From the NCBI GenBank assembly GCA_002236755.2, contig NBZP02000011.1, positions 355,046 to 419,045 of the forward strand: a DNA stretch of 64,000 nt. The letters are read 5' to 3'. The stretch comes from Dothistroma septosporum. Lineage: Eukaryota > Ascomycota > Dothideomycetes > Mycosphaerellales > Mycosphaerellaceae. Positions 45,359 to 58,203 of the stretch are shown in pieces. The first letter of the stretch is position 1, and each line of letters opens with the position of its first letter. Both the position numbers and the translations under genes were made by a program. Under the pieces are notes generated by a model, which ran no database searches, was not told where the DNA came from, and saw only the letters and a program-made list of their open reading frames with translations.

Positions 45359-47124
45359 CGCTCGATGGCGTGGTGGAGGTGGTGGTGTTAGAGGGCGGTG
45401 GTGGTGGTGGTGTGAGCTGGCGAGGTCGCGTGCTCGCTTGGGCGAGGGGCTGCTGCTGCTCTCGGCGTCTTCCGGAAGTCTGCTGAGCACTGCAGTGTGA
45501 CCGTCTGCCAGCAGAATGCTTCGCGATGCAGGAGCTCCGCCAGGGAGAACGATTGAAGCCTCAATCTGAGGTGGAGGTGAACAACGAGCTGGATGATGCT
45601 ACCAAGACATCAGGAGTATGCACGAGCACGACAGTGACTATCATGTACCAAGCCGCACCGAGGTGGCGGTCCGCGGCACGGCGGGAGGATCGTGGCGGGC
45701 GCCGTGCTGACTCACGCCAGATCTTGCCGGCGTTTACAGGGGTCTTGTTGACTTATCCATATTTGTTCGCTTCATCGGCCTGCAGGTGCTCTCCGACATC
45801 GTCCACCGTAAACCTGCTTCCACTGAGGCAGCACTACGATCACATATCGTCGACAGCCTTGTCGTACTCTCAGTCCGCCACTGGGCGGACCCTACGACTA
45901 TCTGGACCGTGACTGGCCAGCTATTACACCCAGACGCCGCTTGTTGACTTCTATACGGAGCGCGACCAAGCAACACCATCTTGGCTGGTCACCCAGTTCG
46001 TAGAGATGACGGAGCCTCTAGAACGGGTATGGAGCACTCATCTACACGCCATTGAGACCGACACGAGGCGTCGAAAGTATCGTCACCGTGAAGACGCGGC
46101 GGGAATTGTCTCTGTAGGCACTCTGATGGCGGACCTCACATAGGCATCCTTGGCGCCAAGTGCAATCATGCGATTGCTCGATCAGCGCCGCAGGCTGTCT
46201 CTACAACCGATGTGAGTATGTTGCTGATATCTCCGTCCGACAAAAGTTTACGCGGCACAGCCAGCGTCACCACGGGGCCTCTCAATTCATTCCCACACAT
46301 TCACTCAAGTCCCGCTCCTCCCAAATATTGACAGGAACCCGCTTCAACAACGTGTTTGGCGGCCCTGTGTACGAGAGGGTCCGTCGACAATGATCATGAT
46401 GTATTGCACTCATTCGACTATACTCCGAAGCTGGGAGAAGGCGTTTAGATCTCACTACGGCATGTTTCGTTGGGGTCCCCTGTTTGTGTGCCGTCTTCCT
46501 GCCGTCTAGAGTTTTACCGACCATTCAATCGTGTCTGCTGTCACTCTCCCGTGAGCATTCCCCATGTCATCTTTGACGCCTGCAGCCGTTCCATCGACAG
46601 CGCATCGGACAGCGACACCCCAGCTTCATCAACGCCTAGAGTCATTGCGTACAGCGCCAAGTAGCTACATCTGTCGACAGCCCTCTCGACACGAGCAGTA
46701 GCTGCGGGACCCACAAAGTCTTTTCCGCCTCGTCATACATCGTCATACCCAGCCAGCCAACCAACACCTCACAACGAACAACACTGCCACCCCACATAAG
46801 TGCCTTTGCAGGCTGAGGCGTTCTTTCCACATCATCTACCACTGTTCCGTTCTTTCATCGTGCACTCAAGGCAAGGGAAAAGAACAACAGAACCTGTTAG
46901 CTCATGCGCCAAACAAGGACATCCATCTCTTGACAACACAGCACCATCCAATCAAGACCACACCACTCCAAAAAGCTGCGAATACGCCCTCCGGACAGTA
47001 CTAGTCTTATGCAACGTGTCTCCATTCACTTCTCACCATAACCAAAGAAGTACCCACTGTGTCCCCGCGTTAGCATGCCATTCCTCATTGGTCACAGTAT
47101 CTGCACGCGCAAGTCGCTCCCATT
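45359..47124. other. Intergenic, with one possible decayed frame
   Basis: A plus-strand frame is open from 45,913 to 46,143 (77 codons, protein-like composition, e.g. TPLVDFYTERDQATPSWLV). It is in phase with an open frame ending at TGA 45,910 and with another piece after TAG 46,141. The pattern is like the two pseudogenes of this window, but no domain is recognisable. The rest shows only short frames. Confidence 0.35.
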
Positions 47125-49955
47125 CTACTTTCGTCGCTGCTGCGATCGCGGCGGCCTGTCTGTGTACCGATGCTGATTGATGCCTCGCGGTCCCACGCCT
47201 GTGCCGGCGCTGCCAGAGCCGTGATATTGGGTGTGGCTGCTGTGGCTGTGACGGGAACCGCGAACCTGAGAAAAAGACTGCTGCTGCTGCCGCTGGTCGT
47301 TTGCTTGCTGCTGCTGCTGCTGCTGCTGCTGTCGATAGTCTGGATGCTGTTGTAGAGGGGCACCGGCGTTGATGGGTGTGAATTCTGCTTGAGCTCTGGC
47401 CGTGCTGGTTGAGAGCTGCCGGTTACGCTGCTGTTGGAGGGGCGGTTGTTGGGGAGGCATCCAAGCTGGGAAGCCGCTGAGGGAATACGAGGTCGTTATC
47501 GGAAGTGATGCCGGTGAAAGGTAGGGCGGGGACATGACGGGAAACGGCGCTGCCGTCACTTGGCTACCTGGCACGATTGGTGAGGGTATGTTTGGTGTCG
47601 TGGGGTTCGACGAATTTGAGGGATGTGCACTGCCCGCCATGTGCCAGCCTAAGGGCTCGAACGGCGGCGGTAGGTAGGACTGCAAACCAGGATCTTCGAG
47701 GAGGAACATCCCAGTGTTACCCATGACCGCGTCATGGGAGAAGTCACTCATCGATGTCGTGTCGATTTGAAGTGTCGGCTGATATCCGGAAGGTCCTCGT
47801 GACATGGCTGCTTGTTCTCTTTGTGCTCTCCTTTGACCAAGCATCATCAAGCCGCCTGAGATGCGACGTACGGCCAGTTCTGCAAGTTTGTGTACTCCAT
47901 TTTTCTGCAACTCGCCGAAGACTGCGTACGCTTGATTCACTAGCCATTCATGGTGGCTGTTCCCTGTCTCCCATGCGTCGAGGATGAGTATCATGCATGC
48001 GTTGAAAGCTTGCTGACCCATCGTCCAGCAGACCAAGACGGCCGGTTTGCGGAACCAGAAGAACATAAAGGCCTGCAAGAGGTGAAAGGACGAGTTTACC
48101 ACCAGGGCTCGGCCTCGTACTGGAGCTGGATGCGAAGGATGCTCGCTATAACTTGTGGATGACATGCCAAAATGTGATCGAGGAGGCATCATTGTGCTGG
48201 GTGGAGAATGCTCGCTGGGTATGTTCTGGGTACGTTCTATTCGCTGTCGATTGAGGAGGATGAGGAAGGACTGCACTTTGGCAAATAGCACTGCAGATGT
48301 CAGCCGAAGTCTACATGTGGGTTTGTTCAATAACGTACTTGCTGACATGACTTCCAGCGGCCACTCTGGTAATTGTGTATCAGGTTGTGTCCAGCTCTCA
48401 TTGAACTGCAGTGCTTCCGGCATCGTGTCCCACAGACCCACCAATTTGTCGGTAAACTCATCGATCCTCCCGACATTCATCATGCCGTCGCTGGCCAAGA
48501 TCTGTCGCGCAAGGATCGTGAAATGATCGACGAATTCGCCGAGTCGTAGTATCGTAGGATTAGTCGTAAGCGGTTCGGGAGGCGGACAATCACCGAACCC
48601 AGAAATACCGAGTGGCCGTCCTAGGGTCACAGAGTACTGCTGGTCCATGTGTAACATCCACCACCACAACGTCTTCCGGATAGTGGCTTTTCTCAGAGGC
48701 GGCGCTGGGTCGAGAAACTTGGGATCACGGTGCAGGCCGATCGAATGTGCCAGCCGAATGGTGGTGCCAAACAAAGTGAAAGCATCCAGGAAGCGTCCGC
48801 TATTGGTCAGGTATGGTCCGATCATGATCAATGTCTGTATGCATAGAAGGCTCGGGGAGTTCATGAATGAGGCGAGACGTAGAGCCTGCATGGCGGCAGC
48901 GACTGGGTCTTGTCAGTATCAATCATCGACTCTACTTGCCGTTTCACTTACTGTACACGTCGCTCCTCATGCGATCTTCCTCCACGGCACCCGGTCTCCA
49001 GCCGTTATGTTTGTCGTAGACTCCCATCTGCATGCCTGTAGCCAAGGTCGCAAAGATCAACGCCAGCATGTCCGGGTGCCGCTCTGCGTTACCCTCGGCG
49101 TCGGACAAGAATCGCTCGACTTCTCTTCGAGTGACCTCATCAGGAGTATGCGGGAAGTAGCACGACTGTGCACGCTCCTGAAAGTAGTCCAGCGCCGCAT
49201 AGACGTCACTATGTGAGTTTAGGAGATTCCGTGCAAGACCCGAAGCGTCTGCCGAGAACTGGAGCATTGGAAATGGATATATAGAGCCTTCGGGCACTGC
49301 GTACATCTCTCTGCCCTTGGGCAGTGCGTGAGAGAGTGAGTGACTGCCAATCTGGAGGTTGGCGAACTGCAATACATGTCAGAAGCGTCAATGCGCGACT
49401 CGACCCCAGACAGACCTACATCTGAGATGATGTTGGCGAGGCCAGGAGTGCCAAAGTAAAGATTGTCGACCCTGTCTCCTGTCTTGAAGCGCCGTTGTCG
49501 TGACGCAGCCGCTCTCGAGGCATTCCTCGAGCCTTTTCGATCTGAAGAATCGTCATCGTCATCTTCGTCGCCGGATTGTGTCAGTCTTGCTTGCTGAAGG
49601 CGCTCTTTCAACTTCTGGTTTTCGAGACGAAGCTTGCGTATCTCGTACGACTGCTGGATGGGACTGTAGTCGTTGCCTTCGCCAACGACGAATTCGCATT
49701 CCTTTGGATGTCCTCGGGCACAGCAGGCTGAGCATGGCTTTGTCCGGTCGCACTGGACAGATGATCAGTTTTGATGTTGCGTCTAGGGATTCTTTGACGA
49801 ACCTTAACCTTCCTCTCTCTACACTTGGTACATGACAGGAGCTGACGCGACTGCGGCTTCTTCTGACGGTGCCCTGATCCGGTCCGTTGAAGTTGGCTTG
49901 ATGAGCCTTGGGTTGATGGCGCCGGACCGTAACCCGCCCATGTGGAAGATGCCAT
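47125..49955 (-). CDS. Zn2Cys6 fungal transcription factor with Fungal_trans domain
   Basis: Exons are 49,955-49,803; 49,752-49,420; 49,366-48,952; 48,902-48,339; 48,290-47,125. They total 2,631 nt, giving 876 aa. Introns are 50, 53, 49 and 48 bp. The binuclear zinc cluster is C-x2-C-x6-C-x5-C-x2-C-x8-C (CTKCRERKVK then CDRTKPCSACCARG) and is split by intron 1 just before the third Cys. A coiled-coil-like IRKLRLENQKLKERLQQ follows, then an acidic DEDDDDDSS tract. The middle homology (PF04082 type) has LASFMNSPSLLCIQTLIMIG, RLAHSIGLHRDP, KTLWWWMLHMDQ and LGRPLGISGFGDCP. The last 200 residues are Pro/Ser/Gln-rich with a CAG/CTG-encoded poly-Gln run at about 47,280-47,335. Intron 4 is 48 nt without a stop. 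Target genes are unknown. Confidence 0.9.
47280..47335. repeat. CTG/CAG triplet run in the transcription factor gene
   Basis: CTG triplets on the plus strand encode two poly-Gln stretches in the C-terminal region of the Zn2Cys6 protein. Length polymorphism between isolates would be expected. Confidence 0.85.
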
Positions 49956-52549
49956 ACCAGAAGATCATCAACGCTCAAAGCATGTCTTGCAATTGTCGAG
50001 GTAATGCAATGGTCGATCCAGATAAGCGATGGAGCACAACAGGTTGTCTAAACCAGTCTGGCGGATCCGGGCGACTGACGTCGAACATATAGCTTGATGA
50101 AAGCCATGCTGTGTGCTCAGACCGTGTCTTGGGAGGTGTACAGGACGACAAATGCAAGCCAGACCCACATACCAAGTGAGGCGCGAAACTCGTCAAGTGT
50201 AGGGTAAGGGTGCCAGAGTTCCGACGTCCTCTGTGGACGAACTTAGTGGTGTGGCGAGAGAGCAGAGACAGTGCACCTACACTTCAGCTAAAGTGTCATA
50301 ATTGGGCAACGACAGGTCCTAGCCAAGAGCACTCTTCCGGTTAATGCTGTATGTAGCGGCGCAGTGGGATGTAGCGAACGACAAGCGAGCGCGGATTGCG
50401 AGCCGGTACAGGAGTGGGTCGACTAAAGAGTCGACCAGGTAAAGCCCTCGTAGTACAGAGCCAATACAGATACAACGCCACGGATTCGCATGGGCAAGGG
50501 AGCACGAATGTTTTCCACGCTTGCGGGTGACTGGTAGAGGTGCGCGTCAGCTTCCACGAGATGTGGGAGCACATCTCCAGGACCAGACGATTTCAGATTG
50601 GTGGTCTGGCTCATTCCTGGTGCACGTCTCTCATTGGCACATCGCAATACGGCATCCTGGCTGCGATCTTTCCCAGCTGGCTGGACCGCATATTGCTCGA
50701 TTACCTGGACGCATCCCCTTCAGACGATGCTGTTGGCAATCAGCGGGCCGTACGTTTGGGTCCGGTGTAGACTTGCCGAGTGAATACCAGGAAGATATGA
50801 AGCCGGCGGTCGTTCTTACTGAGACGAGTAGCTGCAGACCTTCTGAGATGAGTAGCTGCAGACCTTGATCGAGGACCATCACGACTTTCAAAGCGCACGT
50901 TCGCGCTCGAGACCATCTGCAATGAGATGAAGGCGTTATGCAGTTGCTGGGATCCGTTCATCTCGCGGTCGCTATAACTGTTGCCCTGCTGCCCGAATCT
51001 TCGCTCAATCCTGGCTACACAGACTCCGCCGTACTCATCGGCTATCGGACACATCGAAGCATGGAAACTGTGGATCAAGCACAACGTGACAAATAGCACG
51101 CAAGCCATGCGAGCGGCAAGTGTATTCAATGCAAGCTCCCGCCGATGTATGCAAGGTAAAGGACATGACGTACAGTAGCCGGCGAGCGCGAACTGGCCGC
51201 ACACTCCTCAAGCCGGAATGTTGATGAAAGTAGTTCGTGCGCTGCAGAAGGCCCGGCTGGGTCAGCCTTGGGCATTGATGCTGCTTATGGATTGGTCGTG
51301 CAGCCGCATGATGTGGAGTGCGCCACCTCGACGAGCCGATGGAGAAACTGCCTGCTGCCTTGAGTTGAACATGCAGGAGGTGCCAGGGTGCCCCCAAGCG
51401 AAAGGATGTTACACAGCTTTAGTGATGGGGCTTTCGTACGAAGTACACCCTTGCCCAGCGCGCGACCAGGATCGTTGACGCCTCATCATATCGTTCCCCG
51501 ACGAATGTCCTCCCAGGGCGCTCTCGTGTTGCAGCAAGGCGTGGCGCGATGTCCAATTATGTTATCGGAGGCGGCTCCAGTGGTCTGGCCTTCGGTACGT
51601 CCAGGTACAGAGCAGCAGGCATGCGTGCTGCCGTCGTGTCTGGCTTGATCTCCACCGAGTTACTGGGATTGCAGATCGAGGTAAACCACCGCGTCGGGTC
51701 AACTGTACGCGATCGACTGCCGCCATGTGGCCCTTGGGCTGAATCCCACGGCCAGCCACTGTCTGCTTAACAGAGCGCCTGTTGTCCAGAACGACATGCG
51801 GTACCCAAATGGGACTTGCACTGCCTGTCCCAGATTGGAAGTGCGTTCGAAGTACTCGAAAGGAAAAATGCCTCGTTAGGGCCCCCCACACTCTTGGCGG
51901 ATGCGGCCTCAGAGCGGCATGTTCTTCACGGATTGACGATCTTGCAACCACTATCCGCCATCTACTTCGTTCGCTCTGCTCAGCAATGCCTGAAGACGCT
52001 GCGCTCCAGGAAGGTTCTCTGATTACTATCTGGTCCGCCTCACTCCACTCTCCAGACTGTAGTGCACAAGAATTTCTCGCCTGTCTGCAAGGATCAAAAC
52101 GAACGTGAGAAGTCGGTTGCATAGATGCCCTGTTGGCCGCCAATCAATAAGCGAGTCCGCATACCGTTCGCGAGGTCCTTGTTGCATGTTTTGTCTCAGT
52201 CTCCTCGAGCTTCAGCGAAGCGAGATCGTGCAGAAAGTCGGGAACATACGTTGACAAGTCTGACAGATCTCACACGATCTCTCAGATCGGCGGAATGTTG
52301 CCGGCGAGCACATGAGAAGTCCAGACCTCGAGACTCGCGTGGCAGAATTGCCACAATGTTCGAAGTCACAAAGTGTTTGCTTCGGCTAATGCTATCTCAA
52401 ATGCGTCTGTTCTGTGTACACAGGTCGTGCTCGACACCAGATTCGTGCTGAAATATGCATCTCGTTCTCTTGGCAGCACTACCCTCCCTGCATTACCAAA
52501 CCCCAGGAGCAATACGGCATTTGCAAGCCGACTGGAGTCCGCTTACTGG
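49956..52549. other. Gene-poor stretch of 2.6 kb
   Basis: No domain or convincing gene structure was found on either strand. The longest frames (minus 50,740-51,204; minus 51,562-52,143; plus 51,782-52,108) overlap one another and lack family features. The transcription factor promoter must lie at the left end, and the terminator of the glutaminase gene at the right. Confidence 0.55.
50821..50868. repeat. Two copies of a 24-bp direct repeat
   Basis: GAGACGAGTAGCTGCAGACC plus TTCT is followed at once by GAGATGAGTAGCTGCAGACC plus TTGA. The copies differ at a few positions. This is a small local duplication in non-coding DNA. Confidence 0.85.
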
Positions 52550-54734
52550 TCAGCGGCGGTCGGGGATACCAGTCTGGTTCAGGGCAAGGAGCGCAAACCA
52601 GCCACCTACGACGGGACGGGCCTTGAAGGGCGCAGAGTCAGGTGCGTCGGTGCCTGTGTCGGCATCGTAAAGATCTGTAGCCGGCTGAGACGTCGCAGTA
52701 TGCCGCAGGAACTTGGCGACGTCCTGGATGAACATGTCTCTGGTGTCTTTGGATGCCACTGCCGCACAGAATATTTGCCAGTCGCTCTTCGTTCCCGATG
52801 ACCTCGTGTCGAGAGCTGGCCCGTATGTCTTCTCCACGCTTGGGTAGAAGTCGGACTGCATCGTGTAGATGGACGTTGGCACAATGTGTGTTTGTACGAG
52901 GGCATCAGCATAGAGGTTGTAGAGCAGCGAGTATGACGTCTCGGCACCATAGTTGAGCGTCGTGTGTGGCGGCTTTGTGTCGCGACTGACGCCCAGGTCT
53001 TCCCATCGCTTGATCCATTGACGGGCGGTGTCGCTGTATTCATTTCCCTGATCAGAGTGACCTATCATGCCGGCTATCAGAGAAGCAGCTTCCAGACCAA
53101 TGATGCCTTTCAACGCCAGATTGGTCTGATTCGCCAAAGCGCCTGCGAAGTCGTCGGTCGAGATCTGGTTGAATGGGATCACGGAGTCATTGCTGACGAG
53201 CCAATCTGCCCAAGCGCTCAACAACCGCCAATTCTGGCTTAGGTACTCAGTATCGCCTGTGCGCTGGGCATATGCCAAAGTCATGATGAGCATGTTACCA
53301 CACTCTTCAAGTGGCTGGAGTGCGGCATAGCCATCCGCATGGCCTGTCGCGTTCGGGTAATGTTGTCCAAGGTCGTGGATTGCAAAGGGCTGTGGCCACA
53401 AATACCTCATGTTAATGAACAGTGGATCGAGGATCATCTTCATCCATTCTGCGTTCATGTACAGCAGTATCGGATGGAAGGGAAAGATGACATCAACGGT
53501 TTGGAAGTTTCCGTTGGAGCTGATCTCTTTCAGGAACATGTAGTTCTCCTCTGCAGTGCCGGCAATCTGCACGCCGGCCCAGGCTTGGCGCACAGCGAGC
53601 GAGGTGATCAAAACATAATCATCGCCCGCCGCAGCTCTGGCATCGTTTGCGACATCGAGATCAAGCTTTGAAGAGACTCTGGCGCCGTTCTCATAGTCGA
53701 AGTAGAATGTCGTAACAGCACTCAGCTCGTCCTGAAACGCATTCTTCCAAAAGCTCTGGACGCTCTGCAATCCTCCGCCTTTGTTGAATTGGACGGCGTT
53801 GTCCTGGAGAAGGTTGATTGTAAATAAAGCGGAGCACCTTTCCTTGGCAATGGTACCCATATTCACTGCGAATCCGAAGACAGGATAGTTTTGGCTGATT
53901 GGTCGAAAGTTTCTGTCATCGGAATTACTCAGTCGGCCGTTGTCAATAAAGTTTTGACGGACATCGACATCCGAGCCGGACTGATAGGTGAGACCATCCT
54001 TCTGCTCAGTCGCGTAGTACCAAGAGCCCCAGGCTGCTTGATCATCATCCTCGCTGAACTCTTCCTGACTCTGTCGCCATACTTTGTGGAATGCAAGGTC
54101 GCCCGAGCCAGAATTGCTTGTACCTCGAGCTGTGCCTCGAGACCACTCTACCACCTGATTTCGGTCTCCAGAGGTCCATTCAGCACTGATATCCGTGTAA
54201 AGTGCCACGTCGTGCTGTTGACCGTCGGAAGACTGTACCTCCACGTTCATGTATGACACTGGCATACTTTGTCGCTGTTTATCTGTGGGGTCCACCGGGG
54301 AAAGAAATGTAATGTTCATGACCACTTTGCCTGCCACGTCCATCGTGAAAGTGCTTCTCGTGGATGTGTACTCCAACGCAGTTTGTGTTACGATTGAGGG
54401 CATAGAATCTGGCTTTCCCCTGTGCGGCCATGAGCAAAAGCATTGAGAGTGTATACCACATTCCATGTGCAACTCACATCCACGTGTATGTAGTGTTGTC
54501 CACTTTAATGAAGCCGCACCAGCCTGTGATTGCTCCGGTCCAGAAGGTAGGCCATTGACCGGCGAGATACCCTCCATTTCCGCCATCGGCACCTGCTGCT
54601 TGCCATGTCGAAAGGTAGGGTGATCGGACGGCTAAAGGTATGGCTGGCGGCCGTCCAGGTGAGAAGGTGGAAGCTTGCGATCGTACTGCTATTACTGATA
54701 TTAAGCTCGTTAAACACAGCAGTGAGCGGAGCAT
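52550..54734 (-). CDS. gtaA: Secreted glutaminase, GtaA type
   Basis: The Aspergillus enzyme hydrolyses L-glutamine to glutamate and ammonia outside the cell. Exons are 54,734-54,478 and 54,419-52,550, with a 58-bp intron that has GTGAGT and CACAG. The protein is 708 aa, near the family length of about 690. The start MLRSLLCLTSLISVIAVRSQ gives a signal peptide. Conserved tracts: PPAIPLAVRSPYLSTW with GQWPTFWTGAITGWCG in the N-terminal domain, ALYTDISAEWTSG, DPLFINMRYLWPQPFAIHDLG, HADGYAALQPLEECGNMLIM, NLALKGIIGLEA, and VVGGWFALLALN at the end. Together these match the DUF5127/DUF4965/DUF1793 order of GtaA. An upstream in-frame start at 54,806 lacks an ATG-to-signal-peptide arrangement. Several Asn sequons fit secretion. 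Confidence 0.92.
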
Positions 54735-55978
54735 GTTGAAACGAGTTGCACAGAAGGCTAAAAAGAGACGAAAGACGGGGAGTTGACTGCATTGCCGCCT
54801 TATCATTGCGACTCAGCCTTGGTGATGGATTTCCGAAATGAGGAAGGGCCATGCTGCAACTCGGTCTCTGTAGCGCAGTTGCCTTGGCATGGTACCTTCG
54901 GGATCGCATCCTGGGCAAATCGAGGAAACAGACATGGGCGTCAGTATGAAGTGTCGTATTACGACGAAGGATCACATGGAATGCCCGTCAGGTCAGCTGG
55001 TTGGAGCATTGAACGATCTGCAGGCTGCATTGCATAACGTACGCCCGTTCCACAAATCCTCGTGCACACATGATACATTGTCCGCGATGTGTGACTCGCG
55101 AGTCTGCTGGCGAAGCGCTTGATGGAAGCCGTGGGGCGGTTGGTTCCATAGGCAGGTCCGGCTCACGTGACTGAAGAAAGGGGTCGGAGTTTGACATAGC
55201 CGACGACATCAAACAGGCGACTCGAGAACCAAGGAATGCTATGATGGACGCCAGGGTGCTCAGCTCTGGCTCGTTCACCACGGATGCTGACGACAGGCAA
55301 ATGGCTCATCTGCGCAGTGGCGGGGCATGATGGGTGTGACGTTGTGTCTCGTGGTCACGATAGTCAGTCGTACGGTACGAAAATGTGGCCATCATCAGCG
55401 TCGCATGGCACATGCAGATATAGCAGGGCGGTCAGCGGCTCAGTCGCTGTCGCGTAACACGTTGTGAGCTGTTGGCCGAGGCACGCCAACGACGTGGTGC
55501 TTGGTCCGGGACCTGGGCGTGTTCGACTGGCGCCAGCGAGAACATGCAAACGACTTGCAGGGCTGCATGCGATCGAGCGTTTCGCCGTGGGTTCCATGCT
55601 GAGTCGTGGACGATGCGTGGACGATGCATGTAAGCAACGAGATCAGTAGGGATGAAGTCGCGTCTCGCATGAAAAGAAGGAAGAAGTGAGGAGTGAGCAC
55701 GAGGGAAGTGAGATGGCGAGATGGCGAGCATGGCGAGGATGGCGATCATGGGAGGGCGACGCTCGGACCATCACCGGTCCGGAGAAACTTGTATACATGT
55801 ACATGTCGGGTAGGGTCTACCTCTTACGCAGAGGACGCCCTGGAGTTCGCGACTGTTCACGTCGTCTTCATCTTGCCATGCCACGCTCAGGACATCTGTG
55901 CTTACGACTGTACATATGTCCTGCTTGATGGCTCCCTTGTCGTCTCCTACTGCTGGCTCCATCTCCGTGCACATCACA
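54735..55978. other. Divergent intergenic region, no gene recognised
   Basis: 1.24 kb lie between the start codons of gtaA (minus) and RIB7 (plus), so it holds both promoters. Only short overlapping frames were seen. Confidence 0.55.
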
Positions 55979-56827
55979 ATGTCAGACATCGGCGAGCTCC
56001 AAACTGATGAGAAGACGTTTCTGGAGCCTTACTTGCCACAGCATGCCTGCAATACGACCGAACATGAAACAGATACTTCCCGTTCGCGGAGCTCTGACTG
56101 TCTGGACAGCGCAGCTGCCGAAGATAGCGATCTGCCATTCGTGACGTTGACCTATGCATGTTCCTTGGACAGCATGATCGCGCTGGCACCGGGAGCAAGG
56201 ACAACGCTTTCCGGACCGCAGACGAAATGCATGACACACTTCCTACGATTTCGGCACGATGCGATTCTGATCGGGGCAGGCACTGCTGCTACGGATGACC
56301 CAGCACTTAATTGCCGCTATCCGGGCGTGACTTTGAGTGACCAGCCGCAACCAGTAATCGTGGATCCAAATGGCCGATGGGCAGTCCAGGACAAGAAGGC
56401 AACGCGTCTTGCGATCGATCGTGCCGGGAAGCCTCCTTGGGTTGTCGCCCGCCACAGAACTACTTCTGCAGATCCCCTCGAGGCAGTTGGTGGTGAACTG
56501 TTGTTGTTCGAGCAAGACGCCTCGGAGGCCTTGAACGCTTCCTCCATCTCCTGGCATGCCATCTTACGCGCATTGAAGCGCAAAGGCATTCAGAGCGTCA
56601 TGATCGAAGGCGGCGCCACCATCATCAACGCTCTGCTCGCATTACCAGATGTCGTCGATGCTGTCATCATAACCATCGCTCCGACTTTCCTCGGTCAGGG
56701 TGGTGTCGCAGTATCGCCGCTTGCAAGAGGAGATGCAAATGGTCGTGTGAATGCGGCGTGGCTGCAGCAGACTTGCTGGCGGCAGTTTGGCAACGATGTC
56801 GTTCTTTGCGGCAGACTCGCATCATGA
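55979..56827 (+). CDS. RIB7: 2,5-diamino-6-ribosylamino-pyrimidinone 5'-phosphate reductase (riboflavin synthesis)
   Basis: Fungal RIB7 reduces the ribosyl side chain of the pyrimidine intermediate to ribityl with NADPH, the second step of riboflavin synthesis in fungi. It is a single exon of 282 aa from ATG 55,979; in-frame ATGs at 55,916 and 55,928 would add 21 or 17 residues. The N-terminal 55 residues are variable. The RibD C-terminal (DHFR-like) domain then shows FVTLTYACSLDSMIA, LSGPQTKCMTHFLRFRHDAI, LIGAGTAATDDPALNCR, QPVIVDPNGRW, GIQSVMIEGGATIINALL and TIAPTFLGQGG. The usual SLDG is SLDS here. It is transcribed towards the GFA-like gene in the same direction but 1.4 kb away. Confidence 0.92.
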   Translation: MSDIGELQTDEKTFLEPYLPQHACNTTEHETDTSRSRSSDCLDSAAAEDSDLPFVTLTYACSLDSMIALAPGARTTLSGPQTKCMTHFLRFRHDAILIGAGTAATDDPALNCRYPGVTLSDQPQPVIVDPNGRWAVQDKKATRLAIDRAGKPPWVVARHRTTSADPLEAVGGELLLFEQDASEALNASSISWHAILRALKRKGIQSVMIEGGATIINALLALPDVVDAVIITIAPTFLGQGGVAVSPLARGDANGRVNAAWLQQTCWRQFGNDVVLCGRLAS

Positions 56828-58203
56828 GACTGTCTTGCGGTCAACGCTGGCCTTACAGGTTTGAAGGGATGTTCATGCTTTGGCCGTTGCCACGATGCAC
56901 CGCGGAAAGTTGGAGACGAGCTGTGCAAGCAATGTCGTGGACTGAATGCTGTCCAGAACGACCGACGAGTTTACATGGCATACAATGGCGTCGAACGCCA
57001 CAGCAGTGACTGGTGTCAGCCCGCTAGACGCGCCTGTCAATGGCACCGCTGTTGGAGACTCGCGATTCGTGATCACAAGTCGAAAGCACATCATATCACT
57101 GGCCACCGCTTCCGAGGACAGCTGGCTTGCACCTTGATGGTGCCAAGCTTGATAGATATTCGTTTGGTAAGGCGTCACTGTCCACCTTTCACTTCTCTTT
57201 GCTTCACTATGGCTCTGTCTTCCACAGTTCCGTATGCTTGATGCAATCCACGTCGGCTTTCTCCAACCATAATCAGCCCACGCTTCACTGTCAAGAACAT
57301 GCATGCTAATGTAGTCGTAGTCGAATGCCCAGACTCACGCCCAGGACCGACGCGTTTCCGGAAGTCACCACACACACGATTCCAGTTCCCGATGCCACGC
57401 AAGAAGGCAGTCCTCCTGAATCGCTGAGCTGCCCGTCGCCTGTGGATTCCCTGGCTGGAGGTCGATTGGGACCGGCTTCAGAGAACGTGGCATCCTGAGT
57501 CGTGACCAAGACGCATAAACGTGTTGCCGACGCACGACCTGCTGTGCTGGAGCAATGGATCTCATGTTCCACGCGCCTTCCCCACCAACAACACCTCCAG
57601 CTTCATATCATTTTAGCTGCGTCGAGACTGCAAGAGAAAGTTGCGTCACCGCGAGGCTATACACGTAGCTACCCCTCTTTGACCCGCCAAAAAGTTCCAC
57701 AGCAACGCGATTTGGAATGAACCTTGCGTACCAAGTCTTGGAAATTCCGCTGTCGCACAGCGTCCGCAGGACGAAGACATCCAAATGATCATGGCCGAAT
57801 TGATGCGCAACACATCGCGAGCGGCTGCGTGTGCGCACGACAAGCAAGAGATGGCCCAAAAGTGTGATCCAACACTTCACAAGAGAAATCGTGGTGTTGC
57901 AGTGAGTGCGCCGTTACTGGAAGAGACAACGATTGATCATTGGACGCAACATAAACAGCCTTCAAGCATGGCTGCGCTTGATGTCAGAGCCGGCAGACGC
58001 AGCCTGCCCCGCGAGGACAGTGGATAGGCGGGGCATTGATGATACGCAACGAGGGAGGTGATGCCAAGGGAAACAGATGCCTCGAGTCCGCCCTCTGCAA
58101 TAAGGTCTAAAGTATGGATGAATCCCGGTGAACCGCTTCTCACTCCTTCCTCTTCGCTTCCCATCTTCATCACCTTGAAAGTCTTACCACAGCAATATAC
58201 ATC
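56828..58203. other. Intergenic, no convincing gene
   Basis: 1.4 kb between two plus-strand genes with only short overlapping frames. The CT-rich tract at 58,130-58,200 just before the ATG is probably the leader of the GFA-like gene. Confidence 0.6.
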
